A stretch of 64,000 nucleotides of DNA from Oscillospiraceae bacterium (GTDB lineage: Bacteria; Bacillota; Clostridia; Oscillospirales; Ruminococcaceae). Where the stretch lies: contig WRLG01000007.1 in NCBI GenBank assembly GCA_009777725.1, positions 43,071-107,070 on the forward strand. Direction: 5' to 3'. The position numbers were made by a program, and so were the translations under genes. Positions 16,440 through 27,989 of the stretch are shown here, in pieces. Below the pieces are notes generated by a model. It saw only the letters and a list, made by a program, of their open reading frames with translations, was not told the DNA's origin and made no database searches. Numbering within the stretch: position 1 is the first letter of the stretch; every line of letters starts with the position of its first letter.

Positions 16440-16802
16440 ATGGCGGTTAAAAAAATAAGGAAAGCTATAAACTTTGACTTGGATGATAAAGCACTAAAAG
16501 CCGCCTACCCCAATCCGAAAAGCTATAAAAATGCGTGGAGTGACATCAAAAAGTTTATGCTTGCAAACGGCTTTGAACGCAGACAATATTCCGGGTATAA
16601 CTCAATTGAACCTACAACCCAGTTAAAAATCAACAAATTGATTGACGAGCTTATAGAATCTTTGCCGTGGCTTACGGAAAACGGCGTTATACAACAAATT
16701 GACGTAACAGATATAGGAGAAACCTACTCATTGAAGCATTTGTTTGAAGAGGTCAATATGTCAGAAAAACGAAATCTGATTAGTCTTAGGCAATTCGGAT
16801 AA
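16440..16802 (+). CDS. VapD-like endoribonuclease with a polC-derived C-terminal tail
   Basis: The N-terminal ~90 residues (INFDLDDKALKAAYPNPKSYKNAWSDI, then KKFMLANGFERRQYSGY) resemble VapD, a small Cas2-like ferredoxin-fold RNase found in toxin-antitoxin settings. The last 11 residues ([11 protein letters not shown]) are encoded by a copy of the polC 3' end read antisense, so the gene's terminus was created or altered when the boundary repeat was placed here. It follows a possible antitoxin gene. Whether the altered tail leaves it active is unknown. Confidence 0.7.
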   Translation: MAVKKIRKAINFDLDDKALKAAYPNPKSYKNAWSDIKKFMLANGFERRQYSGYNSIEPTTQLKINKLIDELIESLPWLTENGVIQQIDVTDIGETYSLKHLFEEVNMSEKRNLISLRQFG

Positions 16803-16821
16803 AGCCCCCAAAAGCTCTAAT
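16765..16821. repeat. Displaced copy of the polC 3' end (57 bp)
   Basis: Matches 17670-17726, the true last codons of polC, at 54 of 57 positions by eye. It joins directly (6-base overlap) to copy 2 of the 102-bp repeat, forming a polC-tail/repeat junction between two cassettes. On the minus strand it still encodes [15 protein letters not shown]. Confidence 0.9.
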
Positions 16822-16917
16822 CGGCTTTGTCTTCCGGGGTGCGTCAAAAATGGGGGAACTTATAAAAATAAAACTATTGACAGATTGGGGGATTTGGGGT
16901 ATAATATAAGTGTAAGG
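16816..16917 (+). repeat. 102-bp promoter-bearing repeat, copy 2
   Basis: Near-identical to 15908-16009 and 908 bp from it. Contains TTGACA (16877-16882), a 17-bp spacer with G runs and TATAAT (16900-16905). Here it drives a short transcript with no convincing ORF. Confidence 0.88.
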
Positions 16918-17087
16918 CAATTATTGCTTTATGTTTAAAATGTTTGTCCGCTCCCCGATATGCGGATTCCAAAATAAATGGTCGGGTTCAAAATGTTTGT
17001 CCGCTCCCCGATACGCGGATTTCAAATAAATGGTCGGGTAAAAAATAAGTATTTGGGGTTCTGCTTACGGTAGAGCCTCAAATTTTT
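16912..17087 (+). ncRNA. Candidate small RNA with two 52-nt tandem repeats
   Basis: From the repeat promoter to a strong terminator this unit is about 176 nt. It holds two near-identical tandem units (16934-16986 and 16987-17038), each with a TCCGC/GCGGA hairpin and complementary CCCGA/TCGGG. The only ORF is 32 codons with no ribosome-binding site. The layout (promoter, tandem repeats, terminator) recalls type III antitoxin RNAs, but no ToxN/CptN/TenpN-type toxin gene is adjacent. Confidence 0.6.
17046..17087. terminator. Bidirectional intrinsic terminator
   Basis: UUUGGGGUUCUGC (17052-17064) pairs along all 13 positions, allowing G-U, with GUAGAGCCUCAAA (17070-17082), loop UUACG, followed by five T on the plus strand. 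An A-rich stretch on the left serves the convergent XRE gene, whose stop codon lies within the stem. Confidence 0.85.
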
Positions 17088-17290
17088 ATGTCGTCTGCAA
17101 CATATTCCATTATGTCACCGGGCTGGCAGTCAAGCAATCTGCAAATTTCCTCTATAGTTTTAGTGGATATTGCTTTGCCTTTGTTCATTTTAGCAATAGT
17201 AGCAGAATGAATTCCGCTTTCACGCAAGCGGGATTTATTCATTTCCTTGTCAAGTAATAGATGCCATAATTTTTTGTATGAAATTCCCAT
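17078..17290 (-). CDS. XRE-family helix-turn-helix regulator (70 aa)
   Basis: A compact Cro/CI-like domain: SRLRESGIHSATIAKMNKGKAIS forms the HTH, followed by TIEEICRLLDCQPGDIMEYV, the motif common in HTH_26 proteins. GGAG precedes the ATG by seven bases. It is divergent from the 89-aa gene, and the two -35 boxes abut, so it probably regulates both. It is cargo of the second cassette and unrelated in sequence to the first cassette's genes. Confidence 0.85.
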   Translation of the reverse strand: MGISYKKLWHLLLDKEMNKSRLRESGIHSATIAKMNKGKAISTKTIEEICRLLDCQPGDIMEYVADDIKI

Positions 17291-17330
17291 TTAAAAACTC
17301 CTAAATAATTTTGTGTAAATTTGTTAAATA

Positions 17331-17365
17331 TGTCAATAGACAAAAATAACATTATAGTGTACAAT
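17331..17365. promoter_or_regulatory. Back-to-back promoters of the second cassette
   Basis: Minus-strand TTGACA (17336-17331) with a weak CAAAAT 17 bp on, and plus-strand TAGACA (17337-17342) with TACAAT at 17360-17365, also 17 bp. The abutting -35 boxes would allow one regulator to control both directions. Confidence 0.6.
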
Positions 17366-17399
17366 TAATACATTATAATAAATAGGTGGTGAAATATTT

Positions 17400-17669
17400 A
17401 TGTATGAAAAATATAAACAAGCTTTTGATGATTATATATATAATCTGTTGGAAATTTTGCGTTTGGAATATTGCGAAACATCAGAATATTGTTTACATAC
17501 AGAAAAAACAGGTAAAATGCGTGATATTTTAGAGGGCGAAATTAGAAGCGTTCAACAAAATCTAATTGAAGATTGTTTTGAGGTATTGCTGAAATCGTCA
17601 GAAGCGGAAATGGAGTTCGTGTTTAAAAAAGCTTTTTTGTGCGGTGTTTTATTTTCGCGGCAACTCTAA
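17400..17669 (+). CDS. 89-aa hypothetical protein, possibly DUF6809-like
   Basis: A small acidic, helical protein with a cysteine-containing middle ([10 protein letters not shown]) and [23 protein letters not shown] near the end. It reminds me of DUF6809 proteins of Clostridia, but this is a weak call. AGGTGG lies ten bases upstream of the ATG. It converges on polC and their stop codons overlap by four bases, so this gene ends exactly at the cassette/polC junction. Function unknown. Confidence 0.65.
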   Translation: MYEKYKQAFDDYIYNLLEILRLEYCETSEYCLHTEKTGKMRDILEGEIRSVQQNLIEDCFEVLLKSSEAEMEFVFKKAFLCGVLFSRQL

Positions 17670-20600
17670 AAAAACGAAATCTGATTAGTCTTAGGCAATT
17701 CCGATAAAGCTCCCGAAAGCTCTAATGATTCTATTACGGCTTTGGTTACACCGCTCCGCATTTGAAGCTCGTCTATGGATAGCAGCTCACCCTTTTGCGC
17801 CGCTTCGTGTAAAGCCCGCGCCGCATAAAAGCCTACTCCTTTTACAGAGCAAAAGGGCAGTCTTATTTTACCCTCCTCCGGCAAATAGCTTGAAGCGTCT
17901 GATTTATATACGCTGACGGGCAGGAATTCAAGCCCTCTTGCAAGCATTTCATTGATGAGCATAAGTGCGTCAAGTGTACCGGATTCTTTAGCGGTCCGCT
18001 CATTACCCTTGTTCTTCAGCATGGTGATTTGAGCGCGGACGGCATCTCTGCCCGCAACGGCGGAATCATAATCAAAATCCTCGCCTCTTACGGTGAATAT
18101 GGCGGCGTAAAACGCAAGCGGTTCATAAACCTTAAACCAACCCAGCTTCATCGCCGCAATTACATAAGCCGCCGCGTGCGCTTTAGGGAACATATATTTG
18201 ATTTTCATACAGCTTTCAATATACCATTCGGGGATATTATGGGCGCGCATCTGCTCCTTCATAGCCGCGGTAAGCTTTTTTGCCGCCTGTCCTTTTCTTG
18301 TGATTTCTGTGATTTCAAATGCCAGGCTGGGGTCTAAGCCGTGGTAAATCAGCCTTATCATAATACTATCTCTTGTACCGATAACCTGTGAAATATCGCA
18401 GGTTTTATTCTTGATAAGCTCTTGCGCGTTGCCCAGCCATACGTCCGTTCCGTGTGATAAGCCGGAAATCTGCAAAAGGTCTGAGAAATTAGAGGGCTTT
18501 GCTTCAATAAGCATCTGCCGCACAAAAGATGTGCCCATCTCCGGCAGTGCCAATGTCCCTGTTTCGCAATCTATTTCCTCGGGGGTTACGCCAAGCTCCT
18601 TAGGTGAGGTATACAGGCTCAAAACCCTCTCATCGGCAGGGAAAATGTTAGTGGTTTTAATTCCTGTTAAGTCCTCCAAACGCTTATAAAGGGTCGGAAC
18701 ATCATGCCCTAACTCGTCCAACTTTAGTATAGTATCATGGAGCGAATGGAAGTCAAAGTGAGTGGTAACCACGTCCGATTTCGTATCATCGGCGGGGCGT
18801 TGAACAGGGGTAAAATCCGTAACCTCATATTTTGAGGGGACTACAACCATGCCGCCGGGGTGCTGCCCCGTCGTCCGCTTTATGCCCGTGCAACCCATAA
18901 TGAGGCGGTTTGTTTCGGCTTTTGAGGCGGTCTGCCCCGTTTCGTCAAGATAGTGTTTCACAAAGCCGAATGCGGTTTTTTCGGCGATTGTGCTGATTGT
19001 TCCCGCTTTGAATACATTGTCCGCTCCGAAAAGCTCTTCTGTATATCTGTGCGCGTTTGATTGATATTCGCCGGAAAAGTTAAGGTCTATATCCGGGGTT
19101 TTATCGCCGCCGAAGCCTAGAAAGGTTTCAAACGGAATATCATGCCCGTCACGGTTATACGGCGTATTGCACTTTATGCAGTCTTTAGCCGGCAGGTCAT
19201 AACCCGAGCCGACAGAGCCATCGGTAAAAAATTCACTGTGCTTACATTGCGGGCAGACATAATGCGGAGGGAGCGGGTTAACCTCCGAAATCCCCGCCGC
19301 AAACGCCGCAAATGACGAGCCGACAGAACCCCGCGAGCCGACCTGATACCCATCCTCATTCGATTTAGCGACTAACTTTTGCGCGATGATATACATAACG
19401 GCGAAACCATGCTTGATAATAGAGGATAATTCCCTTTCAAGCCGCGCCGATACCGTTTCGGGCAGTTCGTCACCGTATATTTTTTTGACACGCTCCCAAG
19501 AAATTTTCTGCAAATCCTCATCCGCACCCTCAATTTCGGGGACAAATGTGCCTTTCGGAATCGGTAAAATATCGGGGCTTACCATATCTGATATAAGATT
19601 TGTGTTAGTGACTACGACTTCATAAGCCTTTTCTTCACCCAGATAGGAAAACTCGCGGAGCATTTCTTCGGTTGTCCTAAAAAATAAAGGAGCTTGAAGC
19701 TGTGCATCGGAGTATTTTTGACCGAAGAATAAAACCTTGCGGAACACACTGTCCCCCTCGTCCATAAAGTGAACATCACAGGTAGCGCAGACGGGGATAT
19801 TAAGCTCCGCGCCCAGCTTGACGATTTGGCGGTTCAAATTCTGCAAATCTTCAATCGTGTTAATCTTGCTGTACTCCTCGCTTCTAATCAGATATTCATT
19901 GTTAAGCACGGGCTGAATTTCAAGATAGTCGTAGAATTTGGCAAGCTCTTTTATTTTTTCCCAATCCGCGCCGTCTTTAACCGCGCTGAAAACCTCGCCC
20001 GCCTCGCAAGCACTGCCGATAATAAGCCCCTCGCGGTGCTTTATAAGCTCTGACATGGGTATTTTAGGGTTTCGGTAAAAATATTCAAGGTTTGCTTTGG
20101 ATATTAATTTATACAGGTTTTTAAGCCCCGTATTGTTTTTCACAAGTATGATTTGGTGGTATGCTTTCAGTGTTTTAAGGTCGGCGGTTGAAATGTCGGG
20201 GGCGTTTACGGAATATGCCTCACAGCCGTATATAACTTTAAACTCGCCGCCGCCCCTGCGGATTTTATTCACCGCCGCCGCCGCATCCGGGAATGACTGC
20301 GCTACGCCGTGGTCGGTTATGGCGATTGCTTTATGCCCCCAGCTGTATGCCCTCTCAATCAGCTTTCCGACCGGGGTGATTGCATCCAGCGCGGACATAT
20401 TGGTATGCAGATGAAGCTCAACCCGCTTGACTTCGCTTTTATCCGCCCGCTCTTTCTTTTTTACTTTCATTATATCGCTTGCTCTCATGTTCACCTCTTT
20501 GTCAAAGTTATCATATTCGCTTTTGCCGCGAATGATTACGGTATCGCCTTTTTTTAAGGCAGTCAGCGAATTAGCTGCACCCTTGTCCTCAAAGCTTTTC

Positions 20601-21091
20601 AGTGAAATTGAGCTTGTATAGTCCGTAATACTTACAGAAACGGCAAGCTTTTCTTCGCCCGCCTTAGTGCGGATTTCCCTTTCGGAGCAGTCGAAAACAT
20701 CGCCCCATATGACGACACGTTCCATATTTTCTTTAATGTCAACGATATTGGTAAGCATAAGCTTGCTGATTTTTTTGCCCTTTATAACCTCGGCATTTTC
20801 TGTATATATCGGCAGGTTCATATCTTTTAAAGCGGTAGTTATGTTTTCGGTTTTTTGAACGGCGGCGGCTTCGGGGAAGCGGCAATCTAAGCGGAAGCTG
20901 TTTAAATTTAGCTCTCTTTTAACCGTGTCCTCAAAATCGGAGATATAAGCGTTATCCAGCCTTTGAGCAAATGAAACCGAAATGGTAAGCTCCGTCAATT
21001 CTTTATTATGTATAAGCCTTTGAACCTCCCCCCTGCCCATAGCGGCGGGAACAGAATCCGCATATTCGGAAAATAAATCCTTTATAAACAT
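17666..21091 (-). CDS. polC: PolC-type DNA polymerase III alpha subunit lacking the exonuclease insert
   Basis: Replicative polymerase of low-GC Gram-positives. In order: OB region ([10 protein letters not shown]...ITDYTSSI, near 125-215), PHP domain ([27 protein letters not shown]), palm with [12 protein letters not shown], a zinc knuckle ([10 protein letters not shown]...CIKCNTPY), [18 protein letters not shown] and a C-terminal clamp-binding NQISFF. It has 1141 residues against about 1440 in Bacillus, and the VFDVETTG-type DEDD exonuclease normally inserted in PHP after IYGxEA is absent: the sequence goes from [10 protein letters not shown] to [10 protein letters not shown] within about 20 residues. 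GGGAGG precedes the ATG, 11 bp after the kinase gene. Confidence 0.95.
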   Translation of the reverse strand: MFIKDLFSEYADSVPAAMGRGEVQRLIHNKELTELTISVSFAQRLDNAYISDFEDTVKRELNLNSFRLDCRFPEAAAVQKTENITTALKDMNLPIYTENAEVIKGKKISKLMLTNIVDIKENMERVVIWGDVFDCSEREIRTKAGEEKLAVSVSITDYTSSISLKSFEDKGAANSLTALKKGDTVIIRGKSEYDNFDKEVNMRASDIMKVKKKERADKSEVKRVELHLHTNMSALDAITPVGKLIERAYSWGHKAIAITDHGVAQSFPDAAAAVNKIRRGGGEFKVIYGCEAYSVNAPDISTADLKTLKAYHQIILVKNNTGLKNLYKLISKANLEYFYRNPKIPMSELIKHREGLIIGSACEAGEVFSAVKDGADWEKIKELAKFYDYLEIQPVLNNEYLIRSEEYSKINTIEDLQNLNRQIVKLGAELNIPVCATCDVHFMDEGDSVFRKVLFFGQKYSDAQLQAPLFFRTTEEMLREFSYLGEEKAYEVVVTNTNLISDMVSPDILPIPKGTFVPEIEGADEDLQKISWERVKKIYGDELPETVSARLERELSSIIKHGFAVMYIIAQKLVAKSNEDGYQVGSRGSVGSSFAAFAAGISEVNPLPPHYVCPQCKHSEFFTDGSVGSGYDLPAKDCIKCNTPYNRDGHDIPFETFLGFGGDKTPDIDLNFSGEYQSNAHRYTEELFGADNVFKAGTISTIAEKTAFGFVKHYLDETGQTASKAETNRLIMGCTGIKRTTGQHPGGMVVVPSKYEVTDFTPVQRPADDTKSDVVTTHFDFHSLHDTILKLDELGHDVPTLYKRLEDLTGIKTTNIFPADERVLSLYTSPKELGVTPEEIDCETGTLALPEMGTSFVRQMLIEAKPSNFSDLLQISGLSHGTDVWLGNAQELIKNKTCDISQVIGTRDSIMIRLIYHGLDPSLAFEITEITRKGQAAKKLTAAMKEQMRAHNIPEWYIESCMKIKYMFPKAHAAAYVIAAMKLGWFKVYEPLAFYAAIFTVRGEDFDYDSAVAGRDAVRAQITMLKNKGNERTAKESGTLDALMLINEMLARGLEFLPVSVYKSDASSYLPEEGKIRLPFCSVKGVGFYAARALHEAAQKGELLSIDELQMRSGVTKAVIESLELSGALSELPKTNQISFF
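17670..17726. repeat. Genuine polC 3' end serving as right cassette boundary
   Basis: These 57 bp encode the last 19 residues of PolC, including the clamp-binding tail, and match 16765-16821. Cargo begins immediately beyond the polC stop codon, as when an element joins at the 3' end of a gene and leaves it intact. Confidence 0.88.
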
Positions 21092-21102
21092 TGTATCCTC
21101 CC

Positions 21103-24405
<3,303 letters not shown>

Positions 24406-24465
24406 TTTTCGGCTCCCCCGTTCATCTTATTTTGTGCATGTTATCAGAGCGAATTTGTTAGTTAT

Positions 24466-24494
24466 ATTATACTATATATGAAAAAATTTGTCAA
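24466..24494 (-). promoter_or_regulatory. Promoter of the hybrid kinase-polC transcript
   Basis: Minus-strand TTGACA (24494-24489), 17-base spacer, TATAAT (24471-24466). No separate promoter is visible in the 11-bp gap before polC. Confidence 0.85.
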
Positions 24495-24610
24495 ATAAAA
24501 ATTTTAACAATTCCTAAGCTCAAACGGCTCTTACACCATTTCAGAGGGACTGCATAAAATGAATGAGGGAAGAATGCCTTTTTCCTAATACACTGAAAGG
24601 AACGGTCATT

Positions 24611-24835
24611 TTGACAGGTAAATATACTGTAGCGTTCGGGTCGGTCACAATCGCTATGAAAGCCCAGACGCTTCTTAATCATAACGGAATCCGCACGTCT
24701 GTCGTAAGGACACCTAAGAATCTTTCCTCGGGTTGCGGCTACAGCTTATCCGGCTACGGAGAGGTTTCAATGACGGCGTCGATTCTGGAGCGGAACGGCA
24801 TAAAATACAAGGCGGTAATGGAAACGCCGGAATAG
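24611..24835 (+). CDS. DUF3343 protein (putative S/Se carrier-like)
   Basis: The likely start is TTG 24611, ten bases after GAAAGG, giving a 74-residue protein (TGKYTVAFGSVTIAMKAQ); the track start at 24563 lacks a site. The family feature is the SSGCGYSLS segment with a single cysteine following a conserved arginine/proline (RTPKNLSSGCG). DUF3343 proteins are small single-domain proteins often beside a cysteine desulfurase-like enzyme, as here (55 bp downstream). A sulfur- or selenium-carrier role has been proposed for the family; it is not proven by this sequence. Confidence 0.8.
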   Translation: MTGKYTVAFGSVTIAMKAQTLLNHNGIRTSVVRTPKNLSSGCGYSLSGYGEVSMTASILERNGIKYKAVMETPE

Positions 24836-24889
24836 CTGTGCTCCTAAGGGAGTATCATCCGGCGCGCGTATGAAAGGATAGTAACAGGA

Positions 24890-26035
24890 ATGGCTATTGT
24901 AAACTTTGACAATTCAGCGACATCGTTTCCCAAGCCCGCCTCTGTAAAGGACGCGGCTCTGTCAGCTATTGCCGATTGCGGAGGGAATCCGGGGCGCAGC
25001 GGGCACAAGCTTTCAATTCAAGCGGCGGCTCATGTTTTTAATGTCCGCAGCCGGGCGGCTCATTTTTTCGGCGCGCAGGTTGATAATGTCGTGTTTACCT
25101 TAAACTGCACCCACGCGCTTAATCTGGCGATTCAGGGTGTTATGCGGAGGTATAAAACGGGGCATATTATCATATCAAATCTGGAGCATAATTCCGTAGC
25201 GCGACCCGTCCACGCGCTGTCAAAGTGTTGCCGATACAATTACAGCATAGCGCGGGTTTCGCATGACGATGATGAAACGATTCGCAATATAAAATCGCTT
25301 ATAACTCCGAAAACGCGCCTTGTAGTCTTTTCGCTGGGGAGCAATGTAACGGGGCAGATAACGCCGTTTAGAAAAATAGGCGCGCTTTGCAACGAGCGCG
25401 GAATTTGCTTTATAGGGGACGGCGCGCAGGTATGCGGTGTCCTGCCCGTTACCCTCGGCGATGGGATTAATATCCTCTGCACCTCGGGGCATAAGTCCTT
25501 ATATGGTCTGACAGGGACGGGGCTGCTCATCACGGACGGCAAGCACCACATAGCCCCCGTAATGCAGGGCGGGACGGGGAGCACCTCTCTGGAGCTTATT
25601 CAGCCTGATTTCACGCCGGACAGCTTAGAGAGCGGAACGGTAAACACCGTAGGAATCATCGCTCTCGGAGAGGGTTTGCGCTTTATTGAAACGGTAGGCT
25701 TGAATAACATTCGCAGGCACGAAACCGCGCTCTGCGAAAGGTTTTTGCAGGGTGCTTCAAAAATCCCCAAAATCAAGGTATACCGCAATGACAGAGTAAA
25801 GGATTATCTCCCCGTTATATCGTTCAACCTTTACGGCAAGACGGCAAATGAAGCGGCTTCCCTGCTGAGTGACAGCGGGTTCGCGCTTCGCGGAGGGCTT
25901 CATTGCTCCGGCTTAGCTCATAAATCAATCGGCACTCAAATTGATGGTACAGTTAGGTTTTCGCCATCGTTTTTCAACAATGAAAGGGAAGTAGACGCAC
26001 TTTTAGGGATTCTGGAAAAAGCCGCCAGAGAATAA
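24890..26035 (+). CDS. Cysteine desulfurase-like PLP-dependent enzyme
   Basis: A 381-residue fold-type I aminotransferase class V protein. The PLP lysine is in CTSGHKSLYG, the aspartate in FIGDGAQVCG, and the catalytic persulfide cysteine probably in LRGGLHCSGLAHKS; NFDNSATSFPKP is the family N-terminus. It would take sulfur (or selenium) from cysteine and pass it to a carrier, and its DUF3343 neighbour is the obvious candidate. It resembles the group found with selenium traits more than IscS/SufS, but no selD or yqeB is in the window. Confidence 0.87.
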   Translation: MAIVNFDNSATSFPKPASVKDAALSAIADCGGNPGRSGHKLSIQAAAHVFNVRSRAAHFFGAQVDNVVFTLNCTHALNLAIQGVMRRYKTGHIIISNLEHNSVARPVHALSKCCRYNYSIARVSHDDDETIRNIKSLITPKTRLVVFSLGSNVTGQITPFRKIGALCNERGICFIGDGAQVCGVLPVTLGDGINILCTSGHKSLYGLTGTGLLITDGKHHIAPVMQGGTGSTSLELIQPDFTPDSLESGTVNTVGIIALGEGLRFIETVGLNNIRRHETALCERFLQGASKIPKIKVYRNDRVKDYLPVISFNLYGKTANEAASLLSDSGFALRGGLHCSGLAHKSIGTQIDGTVRFSPSFFNNEREVDALLGILEKAARE

Positions 26036-26038
26036 TAA

Positions 26039-26065
26039 AGGGCGTGCCGATTCGTCACGCCCTAC
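26039..26065. repeat. AGGGCGTG palindrome after the desulfurase gene
   Basis: AGGGCGTG and CACGCCCTAC flank a nine-base loop. It lies four bases after the stop codon and may act as a hairpin terminator. Read on the minus strand it starts GTAGGGCG, like the other palindromic repeats of the window. Confidence 0.6.
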
Positions 26066-26149
26066 AAGGTTTGCAGATATTTTGGTGCTCGGAGGCTACC
26101 CGAAATAAAATAATTCTCAAAATGTTAAAAAAAAATCTATAAACATCTA

Positions 26150-26178
26150 TTGACATCATGAATGTTTAGTAGTATACT
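26150..26178 (+). promoter_or_regulatory. Promoter of tRNA-Trp
   Basis: TTGACA (26150-26155), 17-base spacer, TATACT (26173-26178), about 30 bp before the tRNA. Confidence 0.85.
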
Positions 26179-26208
26179 AAATATTAGTTGGTTTTTGCTT
26201 ATTGCTCT

Positions 26209-26284
26209 AGGGGTATAGCTCAGCAGGTAGAGCGTCGGTCTCCAAAACCGCAGGTCGAGGGTTCGATTCCTTCTGCCCCTGCCA
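26209..26284 (+). tRNA. tRNA-Trp (anticodon CCA)
   Basis: A 76-nt gene with encoded CCA. The acceptor strands AGGGGTA/TGCCCCT pair, the D arm is GCTC-AGCAGGTA-GAGC, the anticodon loop is CTCCAAA (CCA) and the T loop is TTCGATT. The 3' half is repeated at 28806-28850 and its last bases again near 27814-27840. Confidence 0.96.
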
Positions 26285-26429
26285 ATAAAACGCCGTGAAA
26301 TTCAGGGTTTACGGCGTTTTTGTTATTTTGTTGGCTATGCTGTTTGAGAGTATATTTTTTAAAATTGGCTGTTATGTCGGCTGTCGGGTGTTTGGTTTGG
26401 CATTTGCCTCTTGTTGTTAAGGGGGTTAT
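26240..26429. repeat. 190-bp direct repeat, copy 1 (3' half of tRNA-Trp and downstream)
   Basis: Matches 28806-29004 with few differences, including the tRNA 3' half, its terminator and about 110 bp of unassigned DNA beyond. It marks the left side of a 2.6-kb island. Confidence 0.88.
26288..26321 (+). terminator. Terminator of tRNA-Trp
   Basis: AACGCCGT and ACGGCGTT form the stem, followed by TTTTTG, directly after the CCA end. Confidence 0.85.
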
Positions 26430-26521
26430 CGTGGGGAAGAATTATCCTTATTATTATGAGGGGCGGGATAATGGGGGGTGAGGGCTTGGGCTTATGAGTT
26501 AGGGCTTTTCTTTGCATAAAG
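26430..26521. other. Unassigned spacer between the two duplicated blocks
   Basis: G-rich DNA without an ORF or signal I can support. At the equivalent position in the other copy lies the 139-aa membrane-protein gene (29027-29446); only its first few codons (ATGAAAGC on the minus strand) remain here, so this looks like a deletion scar. Confidence 0.5.
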
Positions 26522-26695
26522 CTTTCATTATAACGTCCCCTTATAATTTAAAACTTCCTTTAAATATAAACATCTTGCTATAACCTATTTTATCATATAT
26601 TGAAAATAATGTCAATGTTTTTTATAATCTTTAATTTAGATTTCATTTGAAACAGTATTGACAATATCAGATAAATCATCTATAATAAAGTTAAG
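26522..26695. repeat. Second direct repeat, copy 1, with promoter
   Basis: Matches 29437-29606. It contains TTGACA (26658-26663), a 17-bp spacer and TATAAT (26681-26686). In this copy the promoter reads into the island; in the other it reads into the DUF5050 lipoprotein gene. Confidence 0.88.
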
Positions 26696-26718
26696 ATAAA
26701 AAATAAGGCGGGTTGAAT

Positions 26719-26949
26719 ATGAACGATTTTACGGTTGAACATCACGTTGAGTCAAATATAGAAAACTCCGCCGCATTTTTCAACAGCGTAGCAAAAATAA
26801 TAGAACAAGCACGGTTACACATCGGGCAAACCACCGACTTGACTATGTGCATGACTTATTTTGGAATAGGGCGAATCTGCAAATCGCAAAGCTTGGTCAG
26901 ACCCGCAAATTTTGCAACACACTGTTGCAAAATTACAATGGCTCAATGA
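26719..26949 (+). pseudogene. DUF1016 (YhcG-like nuclease) N-terminal fragment
   Basis: The first ~55 residues (ENSAAFFNSVAKIIEQARLHIG, then YFGIGRI) are the N-terminus of DUF1016/YhcG PD-(D/E)XK-linked proteins, which normally exceed 300 residues. After GIGRI the frame runs into unrelated codons and stops at 76 residues. An 11-bp inverted repeat (AATTTTGCAAC/GTTGCAAAATT) lies at the break. It is remnant cargo of the island, driven by the duplicated promoter. Confidence 0.7.
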
Positions 26950-26980
26950 TTATCGAAATTACAGATAAGGTTTGAGTATT

Positions 26981-27838
26981 ATGATTATCTCCGCATCACG
27001 CAGAACGGACATACCCGCATTTTATTCCGATTGGCTAATCAATCGGCTCAATGCGGGTTCTTGTTCAGTGAAAAATCCGTTTAATCCTGCACAAATTCGG
27101 CGAGTATCGCTGTTGCCGCAGGACGTTGACGGGGTTGTGTTGTGGACTAAAAATGCCGCCCCGCTTTTGCCGAAAAGGGCGGCACTTGATAAATATAAAT
27201 ACTATTTTCAATACACAATTACGCCGTATCACAGCGATATAGAGAGCGGGCTTGCCGATAAGAAAAGCGTGGTAATTCCTGCATTTATCGAGTTCGCCCG
27301 GCATATCGGTGCGGAGCATATGATTTGGAGATATGACCCGATTATTATTACAAAACGCTATAATTTTGATTACCACATCAAAGCGTTTACAAAGCTGTGT
27401 GAACTGCTTTCGGGGAGTACCAAAAAGTGTATAATCAGTTTTGTTGTTGCTTATAAGTCGGTTGCGAAAAGTCTGCGCGAAGTTGGGCATTTGGAGTTGG
27501 GAATTGATGAAAAGTTGCGATTGACGGAAGCGTTACTTAGTATAGCAAAAGATTATAATATCACGCTTTGTGCTTGTTGTGAGCTAGCAGAATTAGAACA
27601 ACTCGGCGTACAACCTATATCATGCGTGAACGCTGATTTATTTGGTGTAAACGCTTTGCGTGATAAAAATCAGCGGAAAGGTTGCAACTGCGCTGTCAGT
27701 GTTGACATTGGTGCATATAATTCTTGTATGAATGGCTGTCGATATTGTTATGCAAATCATTTCGAAGCTAAAGTCAGAGCGAATTATGAGAAGCATGATG
27801 TGACCGGGGAGTTGATTCTACGTTGCCCCTGCCAATAA
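26981..27838 (+). CDS. DUF1848 protein, truncated at the C-terminus
   Basis: Start ATG 26981 gives the family N-terminus MIISASRRTDIPAFYSDWL. DUF1848 proteins are TIM-barrel-like and carry a late CxxxCxYC cluster, here NSCMNGCRYCYAN near residue 255, so they probably bind an Fe-S cluster in radical-SAM-like fashion. The reading frame ends in LRCPCQ, encoded by a displaced copy of the tRNA-Trp 3' end, and the usual tail is missing. It may be inactive. No partner gene remains around it. Confidence 0.75.
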   Translation: MIISASRRTDIPAFYSDWLINRLNAGSCSVKNPFNPAQIRRVSLLPQDVDGVVLWTKNAAPLLPKRAALDKYKYYFQYTITPYHSDIESGLADKKSVVIPAFIEFARHIGAEHMIWRYDPIIITKRYNFDYHIKAFTKLCELLSGSTKKCIISFVVAYKSVAKSLREVGHLELGIDEKLRLTEALLSIAKDYNITLCACCELAELEQLGVQPISCVNADLFGVNALRDKNQRKGCNCAVSVDIGAYNSCMNGCRYCYANHFEAKVRANYEKHDVTGELILRCPCQ

Positions 27839-27840
27839 AA
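27814..27840. repeat. Short copy of the tRNA-Trp 3' end
   Basis: GATTC, five differing bases, then TGCCCCTGCCAATAAAA, as at the tRNA 3' terminus. It forms the last codons of the DUF1848 gene and divides the island into two parts. Confidence 0.75.
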
Positions 27841-27989
27841 TCAAGGTTAACTATGTGCATGACATATTCACCCTTGACACAAACCCCAAACTGCGTGCGG
27901 CGGTGATAACTGCAAATGAAAAATCCACACTTGACATTTCAGAGCGTTTAGGTTATAATAATATCAGAGAGGATGGGGAGTTGGATTGA
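27839..27989 (+). pseudogene. C-terminal fragment of an unknown gene, possibly the PIN partner
   Basis: An open frame runs from the tRNA remnant and ends in LDISERLGYNNIREDGELD before a TGA that overlaps the TTG start of the PIN gene. No start with a ribosome-binding site is present. Its position, abutting a PIN toxin, suggests the tail of an antitoxin whose 5' part was lost; the fragment itself matches no family that I recognise. Confidence 0.5.

Noticed and set aside
16934-17038. Possible CRISPR array
   Set aside because: Only two units, directly abutting with no spacers, behind a promoter and before a terminator; no cas genes.
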